This document shows positions 17,705 to 27,204 of a stretch of DNA of 45,652 nt, piece by piece. The first letter of the stretch is position 1. Every line of letters begins with the position of its first letter. Both the position numbers and the translations under genes were made by a program. The stretch comes from Ureibacillus massiliensis 4400831 = CIP 108448 = CCUG 49529 (lineage in GTDB: Bacteria; Bacillota; Bacilli; Bacillales_A; Planococcaceae), in the NCBI RefSeq assembly GCF_000772965.1, contig NZ_JPVQ01000027.1, positions 1 through 45,652 on the forward strand, given 5' to 3'. The notes under the pieces were generated by a model. That model saw nothing but the letters and a program-made list of their open reading frames with translations, did no database searches and had not been told where the DNA came from.

Positions 17705-20401
17705 TTAAGTATTATTATTGTCTCTTCTATAATCAATATATAAATAAATCAAACAAATAAAGCATAGAATAATTGATATTAATAGAAGACAATACACATC
17801 AATAGGAACATATCTAAATTCTACTATATTACTTCCTTTGGGTACTTCAATACCCTGGACTAAATTATTGACTTGGTATATTGGTACAGCTTTATTATTA
17901 ATATATGCTCTCCAGCCTTCATCATAAGATTCTGAAAAAACTATAAATGAAGCTTCCTTAGAATTAACTTCTGCTTTTACCTGACCATTACTATAATTAA
18001 TAATATTAATATTAGATTTATTATACGAATCTTGAAGGTTAGCTTGAGAATGAACAATTGCATTATTCGTATAATCATTAATTTCATTTTTATTATCAGC
18101 TTTAATTACATTGCTAACAGAATATAATGTTTCTAAGACATTTTTATTTTTGTAAATCGAAAATGTATTATCTACAAAGACTTCTTGATATTTACTTTCA
18201 TCAGTGATATTACTATTTATACCCATCTTTTCTACTGTAAATTTGTGTAGTAGATTATCTGACTTCAAATAATTTAATAGCCTAACTTGTGTAGATTCAG
18301 GTACCTGTTGCTCATCAACATAAAAATATGCCTCAGTGAATGTTTCACCGTTTCTTAAAACAGTTTGTAAATTTGCTAAATCAAAATTTTCACCATAAAA
18401 GTCGATAAATATTTCACCATTTATAGGTCTTTCTAAACTTAAGGAAACTTTATAAAGGTTATTTTTTTCTAACTTTATATCCTTAGTAAATAAAAACAGT
18501 TCCCCATTACTATTAGGTAAATATTCTTTATTGATATCAATTAAAGTTGTATTATCCGATGTAAATCCTCTATTGAGCAAATCAAATTCTTTTTTATATA
18601 CATTATTAATTATAATATATTTGATATTCAAACTAGATAATAATGTGTTATCTACAAGTAATTTCTCTACACTGTTGAAATCTGAAACTCCTCTTTCATC
18701 AATATATAATAAATCCTTTTTATCTTCTGACATAAATGTAACATATCCATTTAAAGTCCTAAATTCATTAAATAAATTCTTGTTGGGAGATATAGCCATT
18801 TCTATATCTGCATTTGAAGTCAAGACAGGCCAAATCCTATCATTCCCATCATTTACAGATTCCAAGTAATAAACCATCTCAGAATCTTTGTTTATATCAT
18901 TAAATTTATTAATATTATAAAAATTAAATAAATGTAAATCTATGAAAATGAAAATAAATAAAATAGAGATCAACAGGTTCGGATTTTTATCTTTAAAATT
19001 CCGCATAGACATTAAAATACCTAGGTAGATTAACATTAATATAACTGGTATAGTAATTGCTGTATTACTAAAGGTTAATACATCCATCAATCTGACGTTA
19101 TTAATAATAATCTCTTCATTATAATATGACTGAACTTTACTTAAAACAAATCTTAATAGTACTAAAGAACCTGTTAAAAATACAACTAATTTAAAAGAAA
19201 ACTTTTTTAAACCTATAATTAAATTTCTGTCTTTTTCAAAAATAATTTTATTTAAACATAACGAAGATAAAACTACAATTCCAAATGAAAAGACAAATAA
19301 TATTCTCGATGGAACTCTAAAATAATTAAATCCAGGAATATGATAAAAAATTGAGTTAATAAATTCTAATTCACTTCCTAAAGCAAATAATAACGAAAAG
19401 CTTATAATTAAGCTCCACAATAGAATATATCTTTCTTTAAATGCATATTTAAATATACAATACAAAGCTAAAAATATAGGAATAATACCAATATAAAACC
19501 CATTTTCCACTATACTTCCTTCTCCAAAAAAAGGTATTTTGTATAAAGGTAATTGATTTTCTGGAAACGGAGTACCATAAAAATAAGGGAAAAATAAAGT
19601 CAAGATATTCTCTATTGGTAACGAAAAACTACTAAAAAAATCATAAGTTATTTCATCTCTACCAACTGATTTTGATAATTTTAAAGTAGGAATGATTTGA
19701 AAAGCTGTTAATGTTAATACAAGTATTGAAAACAAAACCTTATGTTTAAACCATAATTTTATGTTTTCATAGCTCTTAATAGAAAAAATGAAGTAGACTA
19801 ATAATATTACAGCTGTATAAAATGCAATTTGTATGAACCCTGCCAGAATTTGCATAGAATAAGCGAAACTCATCAGTATTACATATTTAATCTTCATTGA
19901 TTGTTTTAATTTTTCGTAAAAGTATAACACTAATGGTAACCAAATTATTGAGTTTAAAATAGTTACATGTGAAAATCTTACGTTTAGTACTGCAGAGAAC
20001 ATAAAAGTCACTCCACCTAAGAATGCAACTTTCTTATCTACTCCTATCTGTTTTAAAAACATATACGTAAAGATTCCAGCTAATGTTAAATGGAATAATG
20101 GTAAATAATTATAGGCTAAATCGAATGGTAAAATCGAATATAAAAGAAGATTAGGTAGATATAAAAGGGCAGACTGTATGTCCCCTATATTACTAATTCC
20201 CAAATTTATACCATTGTTCCAAAATGGTAGCTCAAAATTAGAGAGAGCTTGGTCATACAAATATTTATTTGGAGCATATGATTCTAACGCATCACCAATT
20301 CCCCATATTCCATTAGAATAAAAGAAATTGAAATAAAATACAAATGGTAGAATACAATATGTTACATAGATAAATATATCTTTTGAATATCTTTTTAACA
20401 T
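17705..20401 (-). CDS. YfhO-family multi-pass membrane protein (putative GT-C glycosyltransferase)
   Basis: 898-residue membrane protein with a dozen or so hydrophobic helices in residues 1-490, a long extracytoplasmic domain (about 500-860) and a final helix before the basic C-terminus. The N-terminal loop WGIGDALESYAPN carries the acidic residues expected in a GT-C active loop, and the C-terminal YDEGWRAYINN is a hallmark of YfhO proteins. In Bacillus subtilis YfhO works with CsbB and GtcA to put sugars on lipoteichoic acid outside the membrane. Here the GT2 (10925) and GtrA (10573) genes could provide its polyprenyl-phosphate sugar. RBS AGAAAGGAAG precedes ATG 20401. The acceptor could be the S-layer glycan, the cell wall polymer or lipoteichoic acid. 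Confidence 0.82.
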   Translation of the reverse strand: MLKRYSKDIFIYVTYCILPFVFYFNFFYSNGIWGIGDALESYAPNKYLYDQALSNFELPFWNNGINLGISNIGDIQSALLYLPNLLLYSILPFDLAYNYLPLFHLTLAGIFTYMFLKQIGVDKKVAFLGGVTFMFSAVLNVRFSHVTILNSIIWLPLVLYFYEKLKQSMKIKYVILMSFAYSMQILAGFIQIAFYTAVILLVYFIFSIKSYENIKLWFKHKVLFSILVLTLTAFQIIPTLKLSKSVGRDEITYDFFSSFSLPIENILTLFFPYFYGTPFPENQLPLYKIPFFGEGSIVENGFYIGIIPIFLALYCIFKYAFKERYILLWSLIISFSLLFALGSELEFINSIFYHIPGFNYFRVPSRILFVFSFGIVVLSSLCLNKIIFEKDRNLIIGLKKFSFKLVVFLTGSLVLLRFVLSKVQSYYNEEIIINNVRLMDVLTFSNTAITIPVILMLIYLGILMSMRNFKDKNPNLLISILFIFIFIDLHLFNFYNINKFNDINKDSEMVYYLESVNDGNDRIWPVLTSNADIEMAISPNKNLFNEFRTLNGYVTFMSEDKKDLLYIDERGVSDFNSVEKLLVDNTLLSSLNIKYIIINNVYKKEFDLLNRGFTSDNTTLIDINKEYLPNSNGELFLFTKDIKLEKNNLYKVSLSLERPINGEIFIDFYGENFDLANLQTVLRNGETFTEAYFYVDEQQVPESTQVRLLNYLKSDNLLHKFTVEKMGINSNITDESKYQEVFVDNTFSIYKNKNVLETLYSVSNVIKADNKNEINDYTNNAIVHSQANLQDSYNKSNINIINYSNGQVKAEVNSKEASFIVFSESYDEGWRAYINNKAVPIYQVNNLVQGIEVPKGSNIVEFRYVPIDVYCLLLISIILCFICLIYLYIDYRRDNNNT

Positions 20402-20775
20402 AGTACTTCCTTTCTACAATTGTTATTGTAAAATCTGTCTCGTTATCGAGTCATTTATAGATTATATGAGCTTCATTCATTTCTTAATAGAAGAATATTA
20501 AAGGCTTTATTAACATTAATGCCGATAGATAAAAAATGTAAGTAAAGGCTAAGTCAATTGTTAAATAAATTTAAATAAAAATAGAGCGTCTTAGTTATCA
20601 CTCATATTCCTTCTTTTCTAAATTGCGGTATGAACCACTCACCATATTAATATACGCGCACAATATTTGAGACGATCTGCTAATACTTTTATACTAACAG
20701 GGGGACACGTTGTTAGTACAATTTTGTTGAATTATAACAAGTCCTGTCGTTACATTACATACTTATCACTAATAT
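20402..20775. other. 374-bp gene-free gap
   Basis: No open frame of note. It holds a 7-bp dyad ACTAACA/TGTTAGT (20693-20717, loop rich in G) without a T tract, and the YfhO ribosome binding site at the left end. On the minus strand, short patches such as KVLADRLKYCARILI and MVSGSYRNLEKKEYE read like protein but are broken by stops. They may be remains of a lost gene or insertion sequence; I cannot identify them. Confidence 0.5.
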
Positions 20776-22110
20776 CTACCAAATACGTTCAATTTCTTTC
20801 AAACTTTGTCTTATAATCTTATTTTCACATTCACTATTTAAAGAAAATTTATTAATTTGTGATGATATTTCATCATATAATTTATTTAAGAAAAGTTTAC
20901 TATTGCATTGTTCTTCTATTAGAATTTGTTTAATAAAACTTATATACTTGAATGAGCAATCTTCTATACTTAAGTATTCTGTAGCATATTTCATAATATT
21001 TTCTTTATATTTTTCTCGAGTTATTTTATTGTTTAGAAGTTTTAAATAGTCAACAATATTTTTTTTCTCATCTTTTCCTTGTTCTATCTTAATAACAACA
21101 TCCTCTGGTAAATCTGAAAATGATCCTACATTATTTACAAATACTATTTTCCCATAACCTAAAAGTCTATTTAATGTTGCAGAAGACTCTCCTTGAGTGG
21201 GATATCTTAAGTTAAAGCATATATCAGTTATCTTCATATAATCTTTAAAAACATCCATTGTTACAAATCCAGTGATTTTTACATTGTCTATCAAATCATA
21301 CTTATGTATTATCTCTTCTACATTTAAATCAGGCGCAATGTCACCCACTACGTAAAAAATAAAATTACTATTTATTTTTTTATATTCGCCTAAAGACTCC
21401 AGAATTTCTAATATTCTTTTATTTTTTGATAAAAAACCAAACGTTCCTAATACTAATATATCCTCTTCTATTCCTAGTTTCTTGCGTGTTTCTTTATTAA
21501 TACTCTCTTGCATTTCCAAATCTAATATTTCTGGAGCATGTACTGGGATATTACAAATTGGAAGAGTATCTTTTTTTATCTTATTATATACAAATGACGA
21601 TGTAGTAATTATTCCTCTAGCATGATCAGTTATTCTTTTAATAAGAGGATATTGTAAAGAATAATTTTCCCATAATGGTTGTATCTTTCCTTCAAGGAAT
21701 TCATTAGCCAGTTGAAAACCATTTAAACCGTAATTATAAATCATTTCTTCTATATAGTTATTTACTCTATTGTTATTCAGATAATATTCTGCAAAGAAAT
21801 GATGTAAAGCATAATCATGTATAACAACAATACCTGGATATTTTAATAGTGTTTCATAAATTTCGTTGTGGATTGAGCAATTATTTCCCATGTGATATAT
21901 GTATGTATTATATTCATGTTTTTTCATCTCAAACTCTTTATTAGAGTAAATTTGAAACATATCCTTTAATACTTTATTTGAAACAGATTTTGGATTTTTT
22001 ACATATATATCAATAGTAAGATATTTTCCCAGTAGTGGTAATAATTCTTCGCTATAATCTGAAATGCCTGATTTTTCAGGATTTAAGGGACTGAAATATG
22101 CAATTTTCAT
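20776..22110 (-). CDS. GT4 glycosyltransferase
   Basis: 444-residue GT4 enzyme. The N-terminus MKIAYFSPLNPEKSGISDYS, HDYALHHFF in the first half, and GTFGFLSKNKRI opening the donor domain are typical. The donor site is of the NLRYPTQGESSATLNRLLGYGK kind: the first glutamate of E-x7-E is kept, while the second position is a leucine, as in a known subgroup with PTxGExS. The C-terminal 60 residues are helical and charged. RBS GGGAGGAG precedes ATG 22110. It is isolated by gaps of 374 and 795 bp, so it may be transcribed separately or be a survivor of a rearranged segment. Confidence 0.83.
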   Translation of the reverse strand: MKIAYFSPLNPEKSGISDYSEELLPLLGKYLTIDIYVKNPKSVSNKVLKDMFQIYSNKEFEMKKHEYNTYIYHMGNNCSIHNEIYETLLKYPGIVVIHDYALHHFFAEYYLNNNRVNNYIEEMIYNYGLNGFQLANEFLEGKIQPLWENYSLQYPLIKRITDHARGIITTSSFVYNKIKKDTLPICNIPVHAPEILDLEMQESINKETRKKLGIEEDILVLGTFGFLSKNKRILEILESLGEYKKINSNFIFYVVGDIAPDLNVEEIIHKYDLIDNVKITGFVTMDVFKDYMKITDICFNLRYPTQGESSATLNRLLGYGKIVFVNNVGSFSDLPEDVVIKIEQGKDEKKNIVDYLKLLNNKITREKYKENIMKYATEYLSIEDCSFKYISFIKQILIEEQCNSKLFLNKLYDEISSQINKFSLNSECENKIIRQSLKEIERIW

Positions 22111-22905
22111 TTAGTCTCCTCCCTCTTTAAATGTTGATAGTAACTTTAAAATAAATATCAAAAAGTAAATGGTAGTAATTATTTTCAGTTCAATAATAGG
22201 ATGCACATTGGATTACTACGATGATTATGATCATGTACCTCCATCTATCCTGGCGTCTAATAAATACAAACATACGTTCGATAATCATAAGGCAGAGGCT
22301 GGTAATGTTTCCATAGGGACTCGTAATCAGCTAGAATACCGTGTTACCCGCTTCTATATGTCAAGCTTTTGTATTTAAAGTCAAGCTTAGGGTTAATCTT
22401 ATTTCTAGGATTAAATCTTTCTAAATATGTAACAGGCAACTAACCCCCCTCACACATTAAAAATGCAATGACACGTGTACTTTTGATGGAACTTCAATTG
22501 AAGATTACCCATCCTCTAGTTCTTTGAATTTGTTCACATGGTTTAGAATCACAACGGGAAGTTACTCCCATGTTTAAAGAAAACAATCTGCGGAATTCTT
22601 TCATTGTTAACTTTAGCACAACAGTCACTAATACTGCATTCCTGCCAGAACTGCACATAAAGCTAATATTTTTTCATAAGCTACACACTTCTAAAATGTT
22701 ATTAAGGATAAGGTCTTTTTGGAGCACTCATTTTAGTTTCAATTTCTAAGCATAATGTTTGTTCTTTATGATACCGGTACCTTAGACGAGTATAAATTAA
22801 GTTACTTAATTTTTGACCCGTCTCTGAATTCATTAATGTAGTCCTCCTGTATGATGATGGATCATAAATAGCTGTTGGGACTAATGCTCTTTATAGGGAA
22901 TGTTG
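22111..22905. other. 795-bp decayed spacer between two glycosyltransferase genes
   Basis: No intact gene of normal size. Both strands show short patches of plausible coding sequence interrupted by many stops, for example minus-strand YEKILALCAVLAGMQY near 22660 and CEQIQRTRGWVIFN near 22515. A plus-strand frame at 22169-22378 has no ribosome binding site. The base composition is less AT-rich than the neighbours in 22200-22340. This looks like the debris of a deleted gene or mobile element inside the operon. The one ORF with a good RBS is listed separately. Confidence 0.5.
22702..22833 (-). CDS. Hypothetical 43-residue ORF or 5' remnant
   Basis: ATG 22833 follows a strong ribosome binding site (ACAGGAGGA, 9 bp spacing). 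It encodes a basic 43-residue peptide starting MNSETGQKLSNLIYTRLRY and ending in SAPKRPYP. I do not recognise it. It sits in decayed sequence, so it may be the head of a broken gene that kept its translation start. Confidence 0.35.
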   Translation of the reverse strand: MNSETGQKLSNLIYTRLRYRYHKEQTLCLEIETKMSAPKRPYP

Positions 22906-23958
22906 CTATTTTAGAGTTGCCGTTAATTCATCAACTACATTATCCCACGTAATATTTTTTACCATGTCATATCCATTCTGTCCGAATTCTTTAATTTTAA
23001 TAGTTGAATTGTTAATCAAACAATTAATTTTCGCTGCAATTATTTCTGAGTTAACATCACATATATATCCGTTGACATCGTTTTTTACAAACTCTAATAC
23101 ACCACCAGAATCAAAACACGTGATTACAGGTTTTTTACTTAAAAACGCTTCAAGTGTAATATAACCGTAGTCCTCATCTAATGGAGCATAGTAAACACCT
23201 AAACAGTTTGCATATAACCGAAGTAATTCTTCATCTTCTACAAAACCTAAAAATTTCACCCTGTCATGTAAATTATACTTCTCAACAAGTTCTTTTAAAT
23301 ATGTTTCCTCTGGTCCTTTTCCACCTATAACGCATTTAACTTTAGTATCCGTATATCTCATTGCTTGAATTAATAAATCAATTCTTTTTAATTTGTCTAA
23401 TCTACCAACAGATAATATATATGGTTCCTCATTTTCATTGTAATATTTACCGACGTGTTTCGGAGGATGATACAGTACTTCACTGTCAATACCATTAAAC
23501 TTCTTTAATCTATTTTTAGTATTTTGAGCATTCGTATAGATTTTTTTAGATTCAGATAAAGCAACATTATCAAATTGGGAAATCCCAGTTTTAATTGCAA
23601 TATCTTCTGGCGTTCCTTTAAAATCAGAATATTCAGTTCCGTACAAATCATATACTTGTCTAAACTGATGTATTAACCATGTAACTTTATTAGGATGCTG
23701 AATACCATACGAAGGGAATTTAGTGCCTATCACTAGGTCTATTTCTTCCCCATTTGATTCTGTTAAATCTAACATTCGCCACAAAAAAGCATGCTTTAGA
23801 ATTTCTTCTTTTGGATACCACTTAAAAGGAATTTTAATAATATCTACATCAAAATTGCGTTGCCTAAGATTTAAGTAAAGTTGTTCTACATGAATCTCTG
23901 CTCCTCCACTAACAAAGGGAACTTGTGAATGACAAATGGCTATTTTTTTCTTTTTCAA
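22906..23958 (-). CDS. GT4 glycosyltransferase
   Basis: 350-residue GT4 enzyme. KIAICHSQVPFVSGGAEIHVE is the acceptor-side start, with LSVGRLDKLKRIDLLIQAM leading the donor domain and EDYGYITLE the E-x7-E motif. The start is TTG 23958 with GGTGAT five bases upstream; no ATG is close. It begins 14 bp after the methyltransferase stop, so it is in the exporter operon. Similar enzymes are common beside Wzm/Wzt exporters. Donor unknown, with GDP-D-rhamnose a candidate. Confidence 0.84.
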   Translation of the reverse strand: MKKKKIAICHSQVPFVSGGAEIHVEQLYLNLRQRNFDVDIIKIPFKWYPKEEILKHAFLWRMLDLTESNGEEIDLVIGTKFPSYGIQHPNKVTWLIHQFRQVYDLYGTEYSDFKGTPEDIAIKTGISQFDNVALSESKKIYTNAQNTKNRLKKFNGIDSEVLYHPPKHVGKYYNENEEPYILSVGRLDKLKRIDLLIQAMRYTDTKVKCVIGGKGPEETYLKELVEKYNLHDRVKFLGFVEDEELLRLYANCLGVYYAPLDEDYGYITLEAFLSKKPVITCFDSGGVLEFVKNDVNGYICDVNSEIIAAKINCLINNSTIKIKEFGQNGYDMVKNITWDNVVDELTATLK

Positions 23959-23972
23959 TTACATCACCAACT

Positions 23973-25148
23973 TTATTTTTTTGCAATAACACAATAATCT
24001 TGGTAATTAAAGACTATATTGTTAATTTTCTCAAAGTTACTATTTAACATTTCAATCGATTTATTATCCGAAAATTCACCTTGTTCTTCCAATACCTGTA
24101 ATTTATTTAGAGGATCGACAGATGATAAAAATTCTACTTTTATATCTTTATATCCAGCACTATCACAAATAAACTTAAGTGTACCAGGGTGTACTGGTTT
24201 AATATGGGTTATATCTTGATAAAATGAGTTTGCGTAGATATATAACGACGTTGGGTTCGGAGTTTCCATTATTAAGACTCCATTTGGTTTTAATTTCTTA
24301 TAGCTCATTGAGATCATATCAATTAACTCTATTGGTGTGATATGTTCAATAACATGACTTAAAAATATTCCACCTAATGAATTATCCTCAATATTTGGTA
24401 AAAAATCGAAAAGATTTTGATGATATACCTCAAACCCTTTTTGTACACAGTATTCCACCATCTTCTCGTCTAAATCAATACCTTGACATGGAATGTTATT
24501 TTCTGTTAATAGCTCTAGAAACTCTCCTCTACCGCAACCAACATCTATTACCTTTCCAACACCTTGTAAGTACTCTAAATACCATCTTTGTCTATTTTTT
24601 ATTTCTGCAACTGGACCTCTAAATATTTCTTCGAACTTATAATAATTGAACTTTTCAGCTAAATCATTTCCATCATTAGTATTTAAAGCATCAACTAGAG
24701 TCGAAAGTTGATTTTCCAAAAATTTAACCTTCTCATCAGCAATTATTGAATAATTACTTTCTAATATTTTAATTTTATCATCAACTTTTAATAGTTCATT
24801 TTTTAATTCTATGTTTGTACTAACTAATTCATTTATAGTTTCTAAAAGGAAATTTAATGTTTTATTGACACCAAAATTATGTCTATTTTGTTTTTCAATT
24901 AATGGTTGAATATACCATCTTAATCCAAACTTCTTAATTAACTTTTTCACAAACACAATTGCGTTACCTAATATTTTTCTATGTGATGTTATCGGTGGTT
25001 CTGATATATGCCAATTTTCATTATACTGAGCAATATAACTATCCATATTTAATGCATCTTTATTATCATTTTGAAAATCAATTTTATTATTTTTTAATAT
25101 TAATAATTTATTAAAGATTTCATTATCAGTACTATCAAATTTATCCAC
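23973..25148 (-). CDS. SAM-dependent methyltransferase with coiled-coil segment (candidate glycan chain-capping enzyme)
   Basis: About 391 residues. The N-terminal third is charged, and residues about 110-165 form heptad-like coiled coil (LLETINELVSTNIELKNELL...). The class I methyltransferase domain follows: VIDVGCGRGEFLELL (motif I), QGIDLDEKMV (motif II), LGGIFLSHVIEHI and LKPNGVLIMETPNP. The open frame starts at TTG 25163, but GTG 25148 has the GGGGGT ribosome binding site at good spacing. It lies directly after wzt. In E. coli O9a WbdD and in Geobacillus WsaE, a methyltransferase ends the chain and the Wzt carbohydrate-binding tail recognises the cap; the same pairing is proposed here. 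No kinase domain is visible. Confidence 0.75.
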   Translation of the reverse strand: MDKFDSTDNEIFNKLLILKNNKIDFQNDNKDALNMDSYIAQYNENWHISEPPITSHRKILGNAIVFVKKLIKKFGLRWYIQPLIEKQNRHNFGVNKTLNFLLETINELVSTNIELKNELLKVDDKIKILESNYSIIADEKVKFLENQLSTLVDALNTNDGNDLAEKFNYYKFEEIFRGPVAEIKNRQRWYLEYLQGVGKVIDVGCGRGEFLELLTENNIPCQGIDLDEKMVEYCVQKGFEVYHQNLFDFLPNIEDNSLGGIFLSHVIEHITPIELIDMISMSYKKLKPNGVLIMETPNPTSLYIYANSFYQDITHIKPVHPGTLKFICDSAGYKDIKVEFLSSVDPLNKLQVLEEQGEFSDNKSIEMLNSNFEKINNIVFNYQDYCVIAKK

Positions 25149-25174
25149 TATTATTACCCCCAATCTAATAATTT

Positions 25175-26398
25175 TTAAATATTTAGATGTTTACATTTTT
25201 CAATTTCTAAATAATTTACACCGATAAAATAAGGGTTAGTACCTGGAACTATTTGTAAGGTTGCAGCTTGATCCCACCAATTATAACTTTGACTAACATG
25301 AGTTGGTCCACTATGAATTGCAGCGGTTATACTATAATTTCCGACTCCCAAATCTGCATTAAACTTAAATTTAATTTGCTTCACCTCTTTTTTATAACAT
25401 TTACCTAAGTTATAATTTAAATTATATGTATTAGTTCCATATACATCATTCCCTACCCTATCCTTAATAATAAATCCAACAGTGGGGGCATCAATATCCT
25501 CAAAAAATTCTACTTCTATTACTAGTTCTATAGTATCGTGTACCTGAACTGCATTTACTTCCTTATTATCCCTTTCAAAAAATACTCTTTTAACTTCCGC
25601 CTTATAATTTCCAGATTTGGTTATTACTTTGTTTCCTTTTCCCTTTGTTTGTCTTATTTTATAGTCTGCCTCTTTTTGTGCAATATTTGCATTATAAAAA
25701 TCTAAAATTTCATCAGGATGGCCATCTTTTATCTGTTGTCCTTTATCTAGTAAAATTGCCCTATTACATAAACTTTTTACTGCCGCAGGATCATGTGATA
25801 CATATAATAGAGTAGTTCCTTCATTTAAAAATTCTTTAATTCTATTAAAACATTTATGTTGAAAGTATGCATCCCCAACTGCAAGTGCCTCATCAACAAT
25901 TAAAATATCTGGTCTTTTAGCTGTTATGACAGAGAACCCCAATCTTACTGTCATCCCACTTGAATATGTCCTAATAGGATTATTCATATGGTCGCCAATT
26001 TCAGCAAATTCTTCAATTTGTGGTAGCAACTCTTCAATCTCTTGATTACTCAAGCCCATCAATTGACCAGTCATAAATACATTTTGAATTCCTGTAAAGT
26101 CTGGATGAAAACCCATCCCTAATTCTAGAATTGCAGAAACAGAACCATTTACATTTAATCTACCTTCTGTTGGCAATATTGTCCCTGTTAATAATTTTAA
26201 TAACGTACTTTTACCAGCACCATTTTGTCCGATAATACCTACAGATTCTCCTTTTTCTATTTCAAAATCTAAACCTCTTAAAGACCAGAATTCTTTGGAG
26301 TGTTTTTGTTTCGATGATACCCATTCTTTTAGTCGATCAAATGGTTTATTATAAACTTTGTACTTTTTCCCTAAATTTCTAACTTCAATTACAGACAT
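25175..26398 (-). CDS. wzt: Polysaccharide ABC transporter ATPase with C-terminal carbohydrate-binding domain
   Basis: 407 residues in two parts. The ATPase has Walker A GQNGAGKST (residues 57-65), the ABC signature YSSGMTVRLGF, Walker B ILIVDEALAVGD and a switch histidine in LLYVSHD. A C-terminal beta-sandwich from about residue 255 (KAEVKRVFFERDNKE... to the end) is the Wzt_C type tail that binds the exported glycan's end in O9a-like systems. Exporters of teichoic acid (TagH) carry different tails. Its ATG shares one base with the wzm stop (TAATG), giving tight coupling. It drives export of lipid-linked glycan together with Wzm. Confidence 0.9.
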   Translation of the reverse strand: MSVIEVRNLGKKYKVYNKPFDRLKEWVSSKQKHSKEFWSLRGLDFEIEKGESVGIIGQNGAGKSTLLKLLTGTILPTEGRLNVNGSVSAILELGMGFHPDFTGIQNVFMTGQLMGLSNQEIEELLPQIEEFAEIGDHMNNPIRTYSSGMTVRLGFSVITAKRPDILIVDEALAVGDAYFQHKCFNRIKEFLNEGTTLLYVSHDPAAVKSLCNRAILLDKGQQIKDGHPDEILDFYNANIAQKEADYKIRQTKGKGNKVITKSGNYKAEVKRVFFERDNKEVNAVQVHDTIELVIEVEFFEDIDAPTVGFIIKDRVGNDVYGTNTYNLNYNLGKCYKKEVKQIKFKFNADLGVGNYSITAAIHSGPTHVSQSYNWWDQAATLQIVPGTNPYFIGVNYLEIEKCKHLNI

Positions 26399-27183
26399 TA
26401 TAATTCATCCACCATTTCACTTAATAGTTTCTTATATATATAAAACCCTATTAGCATTAAAATTACAGAAATAATAAACACAACTAATATTGAGTTAAAA
26501 TCAGGTATTTTATTGTATAAAAGAATATTTTGATATCCATTAATAATAGGGAACATTATATTGTAATTAAGTATAGAGTATGTCCAATCTGGTAGAATGT
26601 CTTTAACATATACTATTGGTGTTAACCAAAACCAAAATTGTAGTCCTAAACTTAAAAAGTGCCCAATATCTCTAAAGAATACATTAAGTATGCCTAAGAT
26701 AAACCCGAAACTAGCAGATAGAATAATTTGTACTATTAGTAGTGGTATTATATATAAAATGGTCTCATAGGGAAATTGATTACTAATAATCAAAAAAAGC
26801 AAGAAAATACAGAAAATGATTAGAAAATTCATCGTTGTTGTTACTACAATATAAACTGGTAACGTGATCTTTGGAAAATTAACCTTAGTTAGAATATTTC
26901 TATTATCTAAAAAAACAGAAACCATTCTTTGACATGTTTCTGCGAAGAAATTCCATGTTAATAATCCTGCACATAAATAAATAGAATAGGCAAAAACGTC
27001 ATTTATTCCAGGTAATTTAGCACTCATAACATTTGCAAAAATAACCGTATAGATTATGATAAATGTCAAAGGATGTATTATTGTCCATAAGGAACCTAGA
27101 ACAGAATTCAAATATTTTGTTTTAAAGTCTTTTTTAACTAACCCAATTATAAAATTTTTATAATTCCATAATGCTGTAATCAA
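26398..27183 (-). CDS. wzm: ABC-2 polysaccharide export permease
   Basis: 261-residue ABC-2 permease with six hydrophobic segments. KYLNSVLGSLWTIIHPL is the conserved N-terminal amphipathic start, and FWLTPIVYV precedes the last loop, as in Wzm/TagG proteins. Pairs with wzt (one-base overlap) to move undecaprenyl-diphosphate-linked glycan to the cell surface. It lies 21 bp from rmd. No Wzx/Wzy pair is seen, so this locus uses the ABC-dependent route. Confidence 0.9.
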   Translation of the reverse strand: MITALWNYKNFIIGLVKKDFKTKYLNSVLGSLWTIIHPLTFIIIYTVIFANVMSAKLPGINDVFAYSIYLCAGLLTWNFFAETCQRMVSVFLDNRNILTKVNFPKITLPVYIVVTTTMNFLIIFCIFLLFLIISNQFPYETILYIIPLLIVQIILSASFGFILGILNVFFRDIGHFLSLGLQFWFWLTPIVYVKDILPDWTYSILNYNIMFPIINGYQNILLYNKIPDFNSILVVFIISVILMLIGFYIYKKLLSEMVDEL

Positions 27184-27204
27184 ATCTTCACACCCAATAC
27201 ATGT

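Noticed and set aside
20693-20717. Terminator downstream of the glycosyltransferase at 20776-22110
   Set aside because: The 7-bp dyad has an 11-base loop and no T tract on the minus strand.
22169-22378. Plus-strand 69-codon ORF
   Set aside because: No ribosome binding site, opposite to the operon and located in decayed sequence. No family recognised.
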